A stretch of 64,000 bases of DNA from Utricularia gibba. Its lineage: Eukaryota; Streptophyta; Magnoliopsida; Lamiales; Lentibulariaceae. The position numbers were made by a program, and so were the translations under genes. The DNA lies in contig NEEC01000018.1 of assembly GCA_002189035.1 (NCBI GenBank), positions 1,364,001-1,428,000 of the forward strand, written 5' to 3'. Positions 11,575 through 24,057 of this stretch are shown in pieces (position 1 is the stretch's first letter; each line of letters opens with the position of its first letter). Below the pieces are notes generated by a model. The model did not search any database. It was not told the origin of the DNA and worked only from the letters and a program-made list of their open reading frames with translations.

Positions 11575-13354
11575 TTCACACACTAGCACTTGAACCAGAC
11601 AAAAACAACAGGGGGTTTGTCCACCAGTATGCCTGTTTAAAAAGCAGTGCAAAATGTGGTAGCATCTGGAAATCCCAGAACCTGCGGGCCAGTTTTCGAT
11701 TCAAGGAAAATGCAACACACCTGTATAGATATCTATTGTTGGTAACCACATAAACAACACCAGATTTGCACTCCAAACATATCCACAAAACAACAGCACA
11801 AGGACACAGACACAGATAATTTTCTTTTGTCCATCTTTCCAAATCATTGATTACGAATCTAACTCAACCATGAACACGATGGGAAGGCTGCTAACTCGAC
11901 AACCCACATACTACAATTATGAAGCATTAGGCAGGTTGCTTTCTTTTAGTGAGAGCAGTGAGTGTGTTAGGTTTTCTGCATCAGAAAAACACAGTGGCGT
12001 TGCTGGTTTGGTTCATCACCCCAACCATTTCACGCTTCTGTGCATGCGATCTTTTTGTCTGGGTGGCTTTTAATGATGCTGTAAATGCATTCAGTGGCCG
12101 TTACCAAAAGCATTTGGGGCACTGCATGAAGCATGTAATAACAAATGTTTTGTCACTTCTTGTTGTATACATTCCCTTCTCGCTGAATCACTTGCTATAA
12201 TTAGAAACGGTGTGGGCCAGTAGATTACCGGTAGCCAACCCGACCCGTTTATTTACAAGTTTTTTTTAACTATTTTATTTTAATTTCACTAAATTTTGGT
12301 TTCCTACATGATTCTTCTGAAATTTAGGACTTTAAAATATATATATTTTTAATAGAATTCGATTTCTTTATATCCATCTAAATTTCAGACTTTAAATTGA
12401 ATTATAAATCAAAAATAAAAAATTTAGGTACCCCAAGTACAAGACAATTAAATATTATAACTTTTAAAAATTAAATAAAATTATTTTAAAAAATTCTATT
12501 TATATAATAAGTCCTAAGACTAAATAAATATAAATATGGTAAAATTAAAGCAACATTTTGGTTGTTATGGGATTTCCCTTATAGAAGCGACCATTTTTGG
12601 CTCTCATAATTGTGGAATTATTTTGGGATGGATGCTGCTATTTATATTAAATTAAGTAACTCCATACACAAAAATGAAATAATTAGGATAGTCGTTATTA
12701 AGGTATGTTCTAAAATAGGATATGGTTCGATTTCGAGTTATCGAAAAATATTAGAAACTAATTTTATTTCATATGTCAAACTTTAAAAACCAAACATGTC
12801 TGATATGTTAAATAATAACAATCAATTATGTCAATAGAGACTAACCAAGATTTGCCTAACTTGATTTTTGATGCCATAAGCGCATTTTAAGTGTAATAAT
12901 AAAGGTTATGACACCAAGATTTGCCTAACTTGATGCCTACTGGTTGAGTTGGATGAGAAAACTTTAATCATCGTTACTTTTTAATTAAGGTGGGGAAAGT
13001 ATCTTAGTGCACTAACTATATGTTTATATTTGGGGATAATTATATTGAAAAAAAATCATGAAACCTAATTGGGTCTAAAAATCATGAAACCATAATATGC
13101 TAAAATTGGGCCTTTTAAAGCCCTATAAATCCACCTAGGACCCCTTTGATACATATAATAAGATTTGATTTTCTCTATGATTGCATTTTTTTTTTTATAT
13201 GATGAACAAATCCACCTAAATCTCATATATACTATTGTATACCAAATGAGCTCCTGATTGATTTAGAAATATAGTCAAACTATGTAGAAAAATTAAATTT
13301 TTAATTTTTTGTATTAATATGTGATAAATAAAATAAAGATGAATGGAACTTCGG
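11575..13354. other. bZIP 5' region and AT-rich intergenic DNA
   Basis: The first several hundred bases should hold the leader and promoter of the bZIP gene; no TATA box is obvious. From about 12,250 the sequence is strongly AT-rich and no gene is seen. A weak inverted-repeat pair at about 13,145-13,170 and 13,230-13,255 (TTTGATACATATAATA versus the complement of TATTGTATACCAAATG) could be an old MITE. Confidence 0.4.
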
Positions 13355-13921
13355 CTATTTTTTTTTTGTTGTTGCCGCGTGTACCATGATTAAGCGCGTC
13401 GACATGGTGATCGAATCCGAACCGAATACGATCCGGGTGAATTCGATCGATCTATAGAAAATCTGTAGGGGAAACATCGGATCCATCAAGACGATAGTGG
13501 TTTCAGCAAAAGCATCTCCGAAATGCTTCCAAAACGCGTGATCTCCGACCTGCTTGCGGAAGCCAAGGAAAATCGCAGCATCCGGAAACAGAGGATCCGT
13601 TAGATGCTTGAGAGACAATTGGATCGACGCGGATCTTCCGTCGACGAAATTCGAGAGCAATATGATGTTTCTCAAGGAACAGCCGCGGGCGACCGCTCGG
13701 AAACACTTCCACCGCGTCGAAACCACGGTCACGCCTCAGGCGGACACTCCGATCCTGTGCGTGAAGCCGGTAACGCATCGGACGCAAGGATGTTCATCGC
13801 ACAGCTTCGCGGGGGATTCGGACTGCAGATCCTGTCGACGGATTTCCTTGATTAGGGCATGCGCGCGGGATTCACGAGGGCCAGTGTCGATGGCGAAGCT
13901 CGACTGGTCGTTCACCGCCAT
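13355..13921 (-). pseudogene. interrupted reading frame of unknown family
   Basis: From ATG at 13921 the minus strand encodes 61 residues (MAVNDQSSFAIDTG...), then TGA at 13736-13738, and then stays open in the same frame for another 126 codons to TAG at 13355. The block is much richer in GC than the AT-rich DNA on both sides, as a coding relic would be. A C-to-T change of a CGA codon would explain the stop. I do not recognise the protein in any frame. Another minus-strand frame is also open over 13503-13787, so even the reading frame is uncertain. No intron signals are evident. Confidence 0.3.
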
Positions 13922-15936
13922 GGATATTGGGCCTCCAAATTTAGGCCCACAACATGGGCTGCATCAGCGTTCACTGATTCGATCTGTTTATATACGCCAT
14001 TTCGAAATATCAATATTTAAAAAAACCCAAATTGATTAAACAGTTTTGAACTATAAATCGTGATTGAATTGCCCTGAACCGGTTCATCATTATTTTTCAA
14101 CATTTAAAACAATTTTTAATACCATTATCTTATGATTGGAGAAAGGGAAGAGACACGAACCCAGAGATATTTATTATGGTTGGTGGACGATTCAAATTTA
14201 TTTATGTCAAGTGTCAGAAGACGTGGATCCACCGGATTGGTTCAAATTAAATATCGGTCGGGGCCGGAGGCGACCCCGCACCAACCCCGCTACCCTCCTT
14301 ATCCGGTTCCGGGCCCACTCCAACGTGCCTTGCCCTTTAACAACTAGAAATTACATTGTATGAAATATAAATTTGGCCATGTGTTATATATTCTGTGAAA
14401 ATAATGATCATGTTATATGTATTTTTTTATGACTAAGTATGTGAGAGAGAATGTGACAGTGAACACTTTTCTAAATGATCAGATTACATCCGTAATCTTG
14501 GTAATGAGAAAAAACTTATAAATATAAGTACAAAATGAATTATGCACGATTTCAAAAAATAGTCATTTTAAATATTAATTTGTTATCTTACTATATGGTA
14601 AAGAAACCCATTATGGTAATTTTTGAAAATGATGCTACCGACATGGCATATAAGTACAAAAACATAGTCAAACGTGCAATTTATTCATGGCGCACCCTCT
14701 ACTACAACTAGTGCAAAAGTAAGGTTGAAGTTGTGACACTCTATCGAGCCTATCTACTTCTGACTTGTTGCCAAGTTGGCAACTACTTGAGCTACATTCA
14801 CTTGCACTATACCACAACTTTGTATTAAGATTTTTAATTGCCAAACCCAACAAGCGAACCGGGCATCAAATTGTCCAGTGCAATCACTTAGATTTCAACA
14901 TGTTCATCCATATTAAACCACATTTATTTTGCACGATATCATATGTTTCGAACACCCAAATCTTATAATTTTATGTTATCATTTTCCGTAGAAAATGTCT
15001 CGTATAAGATTAGAAAGACCCTGTTATTTAAATACATCCACTCTCACGTTCGTAATTAACATGATATCCTCACAAAACTCCTAACTAAGAAATCAATTTT
15101 TAGTCAATTATAATTCATTGTTCATTGAGGGTTTTATGCATTATGCTTGATAGATGTAAAACTAGTGTTCAAATATGTAATGTTAGCTAATTCATCATTG
15201 ATATTAAAGAATATATTATCATTATTATTAATTTAACATAGGAAGAAATATAAAATTATAATATAAGCTCTACAGTTACCCTGGGGGAAAGGGCGGGGCC
15301 CATGAATAAGGAAAAATCCGTTATGAATATGAGCATCAGTACGGGCAGTGAGTTGCCGTGGTGGTTGGAATGATGTTGCAGGATGGTACCCAGACGCCAT
15401 TCATCTTTATGGACGGTAGACCTGTGGGCCCCTTGCTTAAGGTTGGATTTTTTCTATTTTTAATTCGAATTAAAACACTTTTCAAATTTTTTCTAAAATT
15501 TGTTGCATATAATTTAATAAATAATATATTTTTATACATTATAAACCAATTAAAAATGTATAGAATATCAAATCTATACACATGAAATCGGATAAATTTT
15601 TAAATAAATATAAATAGAATATCCACGAATTCAAATAGGATCCGACTAAATAATTTGGGTCGGGTTAGTTGTGTACGGGGGCCCACGTATCATGCATGAA
15701 TTAACGCATGAGGGAAGAAGGGAGTTGGTTGAGTTTGGAGATTTAAAGGAAAACGAAAATGATGTAGCGGTTGGGACATTTTACCAAACACCTTTGTCCT
15801 TATAGTGCAATAACATGGATACTCAAGTGATGGCGGGTCATTGCAATCAATGCAGGAGAGTTACTTCAGAGCAAACAGAACCATGGGTACTTGGAACTTA
15901 TGCCAAAATTAGCTGCTGCATCCACATGACGGTTAA
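13922..15936. other. AT-rich intergenic DNA
   Basis: No gene is recognised. Two GC-richer islands (about 14,210-14,335 and 15,280-15,440) have no convincing coding pattern. The sequence close to 15,936 is the 3' flank of the MYB gene. Confidence 0.4.
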
Positions 15937-16771
15937 TCACTTCATCTCCAGGCCTCTGAGATCCAGAGCTCTGGTTTTGAATCCCAGAAGAAGTGAGCTT
16001 GCTGCTGCTGCTGACCCACCAACAACAGGTTTCCTGCAGCTGCAATCTCTGCTGTTTCGGATCCCGAGGCTGCAGGTGAAGCACGCCGCAGTGTTGTCAT
16101 CTCTGCTCCTTGGGTTCTCGTCTTTCTGCTCTGAATCGTGGGAATGGGGTGGGCTTATTCTCAACTCCAGGTTTAAGTCGGGGTACTTTTCAGTGGTTGG
16201 GATCTTCGAGCTTTGTTCTTCCGGTTCTTTCCCGTCGGTGAAAAAGCTCCTCCTGGATTCAGATAACTTCGCCGGTGACGGTGGGTCGTTGATGGGGCGG
16301 TGAGTTGTGGGATCGATTCCCCTGCTCAGAAGCTTTCTCCTGATATGCGTATTCCAGTAGTTCTTTATCTCATTGTCTGTTCTCCCGGGCAATCTCCCTG
16401 CAATTAACGACCACCTGAAAACAAAACCCCCGGAGGAGAAAAAAACCCCATGAATCTCAAAGCCCCAATTCATCAAACGCAGGAATCATTCATTCATTCA
16501 CTCACTCACTTGTTACCCAACAGGCTGTGAAGCTTGATGATGACCTCATCTTCCTCCTCCGTAAAATTGCCCCTCTTCAAATCCGGCCGCAGGTAATTAA
16601 TCCATCGCAGCCTGCAACTTTTCCCACATCGCAGAAGGCCCGCCGCTTTCGGCAACGATCGCCAGCACCCTTCGCCGTGGGCGCGTATATAAGCAATTAA
16701 CCGATCGTCTTCCTCCTTAGTCCACGCCCCTTTGTTCGTATGAGCCTTCTCGCAACAAGGAGATCTCCCAT
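15937..16771 (-). pseudogene. MYB4-like: subgroup 4 R2R3-MYB repressor (MYB4-like) with start-codon frameshift
   Basis: Two exons, 16771-16510 and 16414-15937. Exon 1 encodes the usual [20 protein letters not shown] start, complete R2 and most of R3; exon 2 begins [18 protein letters not shown] and ends in subgroup 4 repressor motifs: C1 ([14 protein letters not shown]), the C2/EAR motif PDLNLEL, the cysteine motif CFTCSLG...CSC, and a terminal LEMK. Such proteins repress phenylpropanoid and lignin genes through EAR-bound co-repressors. The DNA reads ATGGGAGATCT where ATGGGNAGATCT is expected, so the only suitable ATG is one base out of frame with the MYB domain. No in-frame ATG follows early, and an in-frame TGA lies upstream. 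With the base present the product would be 246 residues. It is either a very recent pseudogene or a sequence error. Confidence 0.85.
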
Positions 16772-17617
16772 TATAACAAACACCTAACCCTGCAACTCCA
16801 ATCTGACACCCAAATCAAACCCCTAAAAAAAACAATTTTTTGGTGGCGTAAAGAGAAAAAACCCGGCTTTTGACTGAAGGTTGGAGGTGGGCGTTAATGC
16901 TTCTAGACGCGATTTGGTAGAAAGAAGCTCCAGAGGGAGTCCCTCAAGAAACAATATATAATGAACTCCGGGTGGCGACAGAGGGACACAGAGAGAAATT
17001 TAGGTGAAAAGGGAATTGAATACTGGTGACCTTGAAACGCAGTAGGTATGAATAAGGTAGGCGGAGTACGCCCTGATCCATCCCCTCCCACCACTCTCTC
17101 ACCGCATCACAGCAAACCCAAAAATCCCATTTCAGAGTCTCGGCATCCGGCGATTCCATCAAGTTGGGTAGTTGCCGGACGGCCCCATCTCAGACGAGTG
17201 GCGAATTCAACTGCGGAGGAGGATGGCGAAAAGGAGAGGATTCTAGAAGGGGGAGGAGGGGATGAGGAGGACAAGGCGTGGCATGTGGTGCACGTTCCAG
17301 GGAGAGAGAGATTGCTTCACGTTCCCCATTCCTTGTCATTACCAGTAAGTAATAAGACAAATGTGGAGGTTCGGACCAGCATCACATGATCTCTTTCTTT
17401 CCCCTAATCGCCGTACACAAAATAGCACCACGCAGAGATCCATCTTTCTTCACGCCTTATCGTATCTTAATCATTAGGGTTTTATTCACATGGGTCCTTT
17501 CCTTTGCGCCGAAACACGTATCTCCATTTACAAAATGCGTGTTGTTGTGATACAAGAAAAACGACCATTTTTAAGGATACCTTTAATAGATAGTTTTAGA
17601 AGTTTAAATCACATGAG
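16772..17617. other. MYB promoter region
   Basis: Upstream of the MYB gene. A TATA-like TTATATATTG (minus) lies near 16,952-16,961, about 185 bp before the start. An open frame at 17,048-17,389 on the plus strand looks low-complexity and is not called. Confidence 0.4.
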
Positions 17618-17752
17618 TATGTTTGGTACATGGATAAATTATATTAAGTATAAGAGAATATATATAATGAAGTATTATATGACAATATAATTTTATCTCA
17701 TATTCATGATATAAATTATCTTAATTATAATTTATCTTACATACCAAACATC
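17618..17752. mobile_element. MITE-like element with about 31-bp terminal inverted repeats
   Basis: The left end TATGTTTGGTACATGGATAA (from 17618) and the complement of the right end, GATGTTTGGTATGTAAGATA (from 17752), are inverted copies with few mismatches; both continue into AATTATA(T)TTAAG. The element is about 135 bp, AT-rich and non-coding. A related TTTGGTAT terminus occurs in the element at 58,764. The target-site duplication is not clear. Confidence 0.6.
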
Positions 17753-20579
17753 TTATTTTTTTCTTCTCATTTAATTATCCTTCTTTATACACCTACCAAA
17801 CACACTCCATGGGTTTAGGAATCAAAGTACGTTTTTTATGTTAATTTTGATTAGAGTTGCGACCGATTTCGAATTGATCTGTTTCGATTTGCAATTAAAT
17901 AGTTTTTTTAAACCGTAGATTTATAAACTATTGTTCATTGTCGACTTCGGTTCCAATTTCAATTTGAAAACAGATTTTTAAATCTTGAATCAAACTGAAA
18001 CTAAAACCAAACAGTATCGTTTCACTTCAAAATTGCAATCGAAAACGTTCAATTTCAGTTCAAATCATGATTTTAAAAATGAAAAATAAATACTTAATTA
18101 AGAAATTAAACAAATGCTATTTCTGAAAAATATAGATTAATTGTAAGACACCTACATGAGCTTGCGAAAGGCATCATTTTTTAAAAAGATTTTTTAAGCG
18201 TTTATAACATTTGTTAAGAATATATAGAAATAATTCTAAAAATCTAGAATGTTTCCCACACACTCACATGAACCATACTGATGGTTCAGATTCAAACCGA
18301 TTATAGTTTATCATTGACAAATACTGGTGTTTTTTTTTTTCTAAATCCATGTAAGTTTAACACTTGTATTAAATGTAATTTTAAACAATCACAATTCATA
18401 TATCAAATATATTATCATAAATAAACATTTTTTTCATTATTTATCTGAATTTAAATGATATTAATTTTATACGGATATTAAGTATCATAATATATAATAT
18501 TTTCATATCATATTGTTCGTTTTGTATACTAAATCATACTTTTTCTTTTTTTAAGAAAATAATCTTATATAAAATTTGGATGGTTCATTTGTTTAAACAT
18601 GTATATTTATTTTTATAAGCAATGTGACATATCATATTTCCGCCCCAATGCCACTTGGATTACTTACCCAAAACTAACATAATTGTTAATTTTTTATTAT
18701 CTCGTTGTTTTCCAAACCAATGGGTAGGTGCCAATGCCGGTCCAGTAACGGCGCGTGCTTCGGAATCCCCGATGGGCTTTTAAACATGGGCCAATGCTTC
18801 CAAATTCTACAGGGCCTTAACCCTGAGCCCAAGTTCCCAAATCTGCTTCCGAAATTCTATAAATATAACCGTATTTTACTATAAATATATATTGTTTTAT
18901 TTATTTCATCAAATATATATTAAAATTTATATTTACTCCAGATATTCATAATTCAATACGCATAAATCAATGGATTGTGTTTTTAATAATAATATTAATA
19001 ATTATGTTAATTACATATTTGTATTAGAGATTTTTAATGACTTGATAGGATGTGAAATTTTATTCTATGTTAAATAATATTTATTAATTGCACAACTATT
19101 AACTATTAATATTTAATAATATGAACTAGATATTCACTTAATTTTATTATTTAAAAATTCATTTATTATGAAATACAAGTCTATCTATTGATTATAAAGT
19201 GTAATATTACTCTTATTATTTTAAAAAAAATCCAATGTTGATATGTAATATTACTAAAATCCAATTATTTACCGATTTCAATAATATTATATATAAAGTT
19301 AATTGTAAAATATTATTTTATTAACCATCACAATTCATCTTCTTTTTTATGATATTGTTTGTTTCGACCATCCAATTTTTATACTTTTATGTTTTTACTT
19401 CTCGAAAAAAATACATTATGTAAAATTAGAAAATATATATTTATATAAATTATATTTATATTCAATTTATAATTGATGTGATATTTATCTAAGATATTTC
19501 TCCTGTTAGAAACTTAGTGTCCTTGGTGATGTTTGCCCTACCATCAGTTACAGTTGTGATTATATATTTAATTCGGTAATTAAATATATAATGAATCAGT
19601 TATTTATATTAATTCGACAATTAAAATTACACCGCCTCCAACTAAACACGTGTACCACCACACAGTTGACAATTGTGATAGACATCACCAAAGTCACTCT
19701 ATGAGCTATAACCGCCATTAAAGACAATTAAGGCGGCTGCACCCGTAAATTGAATTGGACAATTCTTTAATTATATATTATCCCTTTTATCGATTTAATT
19801 CGAATAAATAATCAGTATAATGAAAATATTTAATCAAATGAGTTATTTAAAATGAAATTCCCTTTTAATCACGTCATTGCTCTGTTAATTAATTATTGGG
19901 TATTACTCGACATTCTTTATTATTTATTTATTCACACGTCATTGGGCCTAAGCCCTAAACTAGTCTAGTTTCCGCGCGCGGCCCGCCCGGTTTGACTGGG
20001 GGCGGGACTACCGGGAATAAAGAAAGGGCCGGCAAACGCCGTTACCTCCGCCGTTACGTCAACTGTCAACCCGCTCTTTTTGTATGGCCGTTGTGTGACG
20101 TGGCGTCCGTCTCCAATTTTGAGTTAACGGCTACAAATCTGCAGATTTCTTCTCTTTTTACCCGTTTCGTTTTCCGAGTGCTGATTTCTTTTTTTGTGTC
20201 TCGGGAGTCAAATGCGGAAAGATTGAACTTTATTGTTTTAGAATTTTTTTTTCTTTTGGGTAGGCGCGACCCACGATTATCTTGATTGGTGGGTATTGAT
20301 TTGGTTGGTTTTCTGGTGGAGTTGAACATTCGAGAAGAGTTTGTATTAGCAGGGGGAGTCTGTTGGCGTCGTCTCCCTTTGTTTTGTGAGCTGTTTGTTT
20401 AGAGCTTGATTATGGGATTGAGTTTTCGCTGACTTTTATTTTTTTGGAAGCAATACCAGCACCCATTTTAGCGATTACCAGGCGTTGTACATTGAAAAGA
20501 GATGATGGGTGTCAGAGGTTTGTAGGGATTTTGTATAGTCTTCGGTTGTCCATAGACTTTGTTTCACTGCTGGGGTGGA
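17753..20579. other. AT-rich intergenic DNA and leader of the kinase gene
   Basis: No gene is seen up to about 19,950. Around 19,520-19,705 there is an inverted repeat (CTTGGTGATGT against ACATCACCAAAG) that might be a decayed element. From about 19,960 the DNA is GC-richer and should contain the promoter and 5' leader of the downstream kinase. Confidence 0.4.
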
Positions 20580-23361
20580 ATGACAGTAGAAAAGGTGGTT
20601 TTGAGGAATAAGAAAGTGATAGTGGGAATACGGTTGGATTTTCATGCGAAGGAGTTACTTGATTGGGCACTGGTGAAAGTAGCTGATCCTGGAGATTCCG
20701 TGGTTGCAATTCACGTATGCAGAAATCCTGGTAACTTTTGCGTGGGTGTAATGAAGCACTTGTTCCTTTTCTTTTCTCGTCTTCCTTGTTTTGGTGGCCT
20801 TTATGATTCTTGGAATACTGGGTTTTACAGCTAGGATCCCGAAAGACAAAACTTTGTTGAATGGATTTTTGGAAGACTACAAAGGCCTATGCAGCAAAAA
20901 GCAGGTTCCCTTCTTCTAGTTATTGAACTTTGGTGATGATCATGTACTAACATTCAACTCGCTTCCATCATGATGCTTATCTGATCTTCGTTTTTGGATG
21001 TGCAGGTTACCCTCAGTGTTCACGTTTTTGGAGGGCTTTCCAGAAGAAAAGTCTTTGCTAGGGAGGCTAAGAAACACAGGGCATCCATTCTTGTAGTTGG
21101 GATATGCAAGCACAGTGCACTGAGGTAGGCAAGTGGATACATGAATTGTTAGATTTCAGCCATGCTGATTTTTTTCATAAAATGCTTGAATCAGTCTGAT
21201 ATTCAGAAGTATTTTTTGATTGATTTAGCTTCAGAGGGTGCACTTGTGTTGCCAAGTATTGCTCAAAGATCCTGTCTCCTGATACTGAAGTTACCGCTGT
21301 TTCCAATGGGAGAGTTTTCTTTCACAGGGGTTTCAGTTCACCAGTTCCAGGTCAGATATCCTCCCTGATTCCAGCATAATTTCTTCTTTCTTAATGTAAA
21401 AAGATATCATATTAATGATCACAGGTTTTGTGTCTGATCCAAAGCCAAGTTTTCACACAAAAGAGAGCCTTGGGATGAATTCTAGTCATCAAGAAAATAC
21501 TGAAACTGATGTATCAGAAGGTAGCCGGTTGAGTTTTACTGCAAACGTTTCAAAGTTCAGCTCAAAAGAAGATGATAACAGTCCTGTCATGAGGCAACAT
21601 AAAGCCTCTCTTAGTTTTACTTATCTTCCTGGGGATGATTTTTTGAAACAGAGGCCTGGATGGCCTCTACAGATATTCAACTCAACGAATCCAGTAGCAA
21701 TAGATGCAAGAAAAATGTCGGTTGTGCAATGGGTGATGAACTTGCCCCATAGAACTGCTTCTGACATTTCTGGATCCAACTCTCCCATGAGTCTTGAGGA
21801 TGCCCCTGAAAATGGAAGTCAGAATGCAGCATTGTTGCCGAAAGAGATGGAGGATATACTCGCAAGAAATCCATTAATCTGCAGATTGTTCAACTATGAG
21901 GCCCTTAAAGTTTGGACTAGTGACTTCTCCTCAGGTAACAAGTTGAAACAGCTTTTTCAACAATGAAGCAGATCTCTGTATCGAAGTCTATTGACATTTG
22001 AGTTCCTGTACTGCACCAGGAAATCTTATTGGAAAAGGAGGCTGCAGTTCTGTGTACAAGGGAACTCTCCCGGACGGCAAGCAAGTTGCAGTGAAGGCCC
22101 TTGCACAATCAAAAGGAACCAGGAAGGACTTCATCAGGGAGTTGGACATCATGACAACGTTGGACCACGACAGAATTGCACCGTTGATCGGAATCTGTGC
22201 AGAAGGCAACAATCTCCTCTCCGTTTATGACTTCATGCCGAGAGGAAGCCTTGAAGAGAACCTACATGGTACATGACAACAACAAAGCTTCTCATTCCAT
22301 TAGCTCTTTCTTTCTCTATATTGATCTAATTTGAACCCCTTGTGGAAAACCAGGCAGCAGAAAGCGTAACACAATACTTCCATGGGAATCAAGATTTGAA
22401 ATAGCAGTAGGAGTTGCTGAGGCGCTGGCCTACTTACACAGCAAATGCCCTCGCCCTGTTATTCACAGAGATGTCAAGCCTTCAAATATTATGCTTACTG
22501 ATGAACTAAAGCCTCAGGTACATAACTAACTCCTCATCAAGCTCTCCCTGCATCCCTCCCTGATCATGAACTGATTTTCTGAACTTCACTCCGTAGTTAT
22601 CTGACTTTGGATTGGCAACATGGCGACCTCTGACTGGGGATTTCTTGTTGGATAGAGATGCAGTAGGCACATTCGGGTATCTGGCCCCGGAATATTTTCT
22701 ATATGGTAGAGTTAGTGACAAAGTGGATGTGTACGCCTTTGGAGTTGTCCTCCTGGAACTGCTCTCCGGGAGGAAAGCTATTGATCCCGAGACAGAGAGC
22801 TTAGCCATCTGGGTAAGAACATGACGACTATTCACTAAATCTGCTTCACTAGAGTTGGCTTCTTCATGGAATCTCCCTCCATGATTTCTGTTTTCAGGCA
22901 AAGCCACGACTGGAAACCAGAGATTACAGCAGCTTATTAGATCCAAATCTCAAAACAGACGTAGACAAAGTACAAATGCACAGACTGGCGCTTGCTGCGT
23001 CTCTCTGCCTCACTCAAGCTGCAAGGCTTCGACCCAACATGCAACAGGTAATCAAAAGAAGAGCTTTCCCATGGCCGCGTACTCCCAGTCTAAGAGCGTT
23101 GATCCCTTCACTGCAGGTGCTCAGTGTGCTTAAAGGAGAGGAATGGGAAGAAGAAGCCGCAGCACAAATAAACGGTGGGGGGTTGCAGACGAAGGAAATG
23201 GGAGTGAATTTGATGATGAAGTTTACCCGGAATCATGCGCTGAATCGTATCTCAGCCTTGCGTTGCTCGATGTGAACGACGATTTGGCGTCGGTCGCCAG
23301 TTCCGGCCGCTGTAGCCCTCTGCCGGGGCAAGACTACTTGCTCAGGAATAGAAGATGGTGA
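20580..23361 (+). CDS. UspA-domain receptor-like cytoplasmic kinase (RLCK-VI type)
   Basis: Ten exons: 20580-20730, 20831-20904, 21006-21124, 21229-21350, 21425-21934, 22020-22268, 22354-22517, 22597-22812, 22898-23047, 23117 onward. The N terminus is a universal-stress-protein domain ([33 protein letters not shown]), then a Ser-rich linker and a kinase domain from about residue 326: [43 protein letters not shown]. All catalytic residues are present, so the kinase should be active; RLCK-VI members are linked to ROP signalling and stress. The last exon shifts frame: the expected tail ([14 protein letters not shown]...) is one frame off, fixed by one more G in the G6 run at 23177-23182. As read, the protein stops at 23275 (637 residues); otherwise at 23361 (about 666). 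Confidence 0.88.
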
Positions 23362-23935
23362 TTACATTTTTAAAAAAATTTCCTAATTTTTAAATAAAAA
23401 ATAAATTGATTCTTTAAAATTTAAAGCACGCCTAATTTGATATAAATATATCCTAATAGTATATTTGTAAATTTATCGTCGTCGTGTATTCACATCCCTA
23501 TCCGTACCGATAACGCACCCGTACTTACCGTTTGTAGCAAATAGGCGACTTAACGAGCCCAATAAGATAAATGGGCCGAATATATTTACGCCCACAGCAG
23601 TCCACGCCGTCAAAATTCGCAGAACTCCCCGCCTGAAGCCTTTAGTGCAGAAAGCGACCATCTTCAATAATTGTGCTCTCGTCAGCGGGGAGGGGTGAGG
23701 GGGTTTGTTTGGTCAATTGGCCAGATGTGTAAATGCTTTAAGCATCTTGTAGGGTTTGTCGTTTTCTACTTCAAAATTGGTTTTTCTCTGAGAAACCAGC
23801 TTCATTACTTATTTCCAGACGCATAATTCCTTTGTGAGTTTCGCTTTATTGCTTCCAAGTCATCATCCTGCAATTGGGTTTCATAGATTTCGGTATTTAG
23901 TGAGGTGTATTCCGGTTTCTGGATTTTGTTTTGGG
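23362..23935. other. intergenic, promoter of bZIP19/23-like gene
   Basis: No gene seen. The right part should be the promoter and untranslated first exon of the zinc-response bZIP. A leader intron with GTAAG at 23936 and AG at 24051 is predicted. Confidence 0.45.
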
Positions 23936-24057
23936 GTAAGAATGTCCCTCCTATGCTATATGTCTTCTTGTTTTGCGGTCGTTGTGAATGGTTTAGTTGC
24001 CTTTTATTTCCATTCTGAAATATTAATTCGCTTTGCTTTGGTTGCTCGTAGAAATAA

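Noticed and set aside
13554-14039. 161-codon plus-strand frame
   Set aside because: Probably the shadow of the interrupted minus-strand frame; its composition is not protein-like and its tail enters AT-rich DNA.
17048-17389. 113-codon plus-strand frame upstream of the MYB gene
   Set aside because: Pro/His-rich then Gly/Glu-rich, no family resemblance, and it lies in the MYB promoter.
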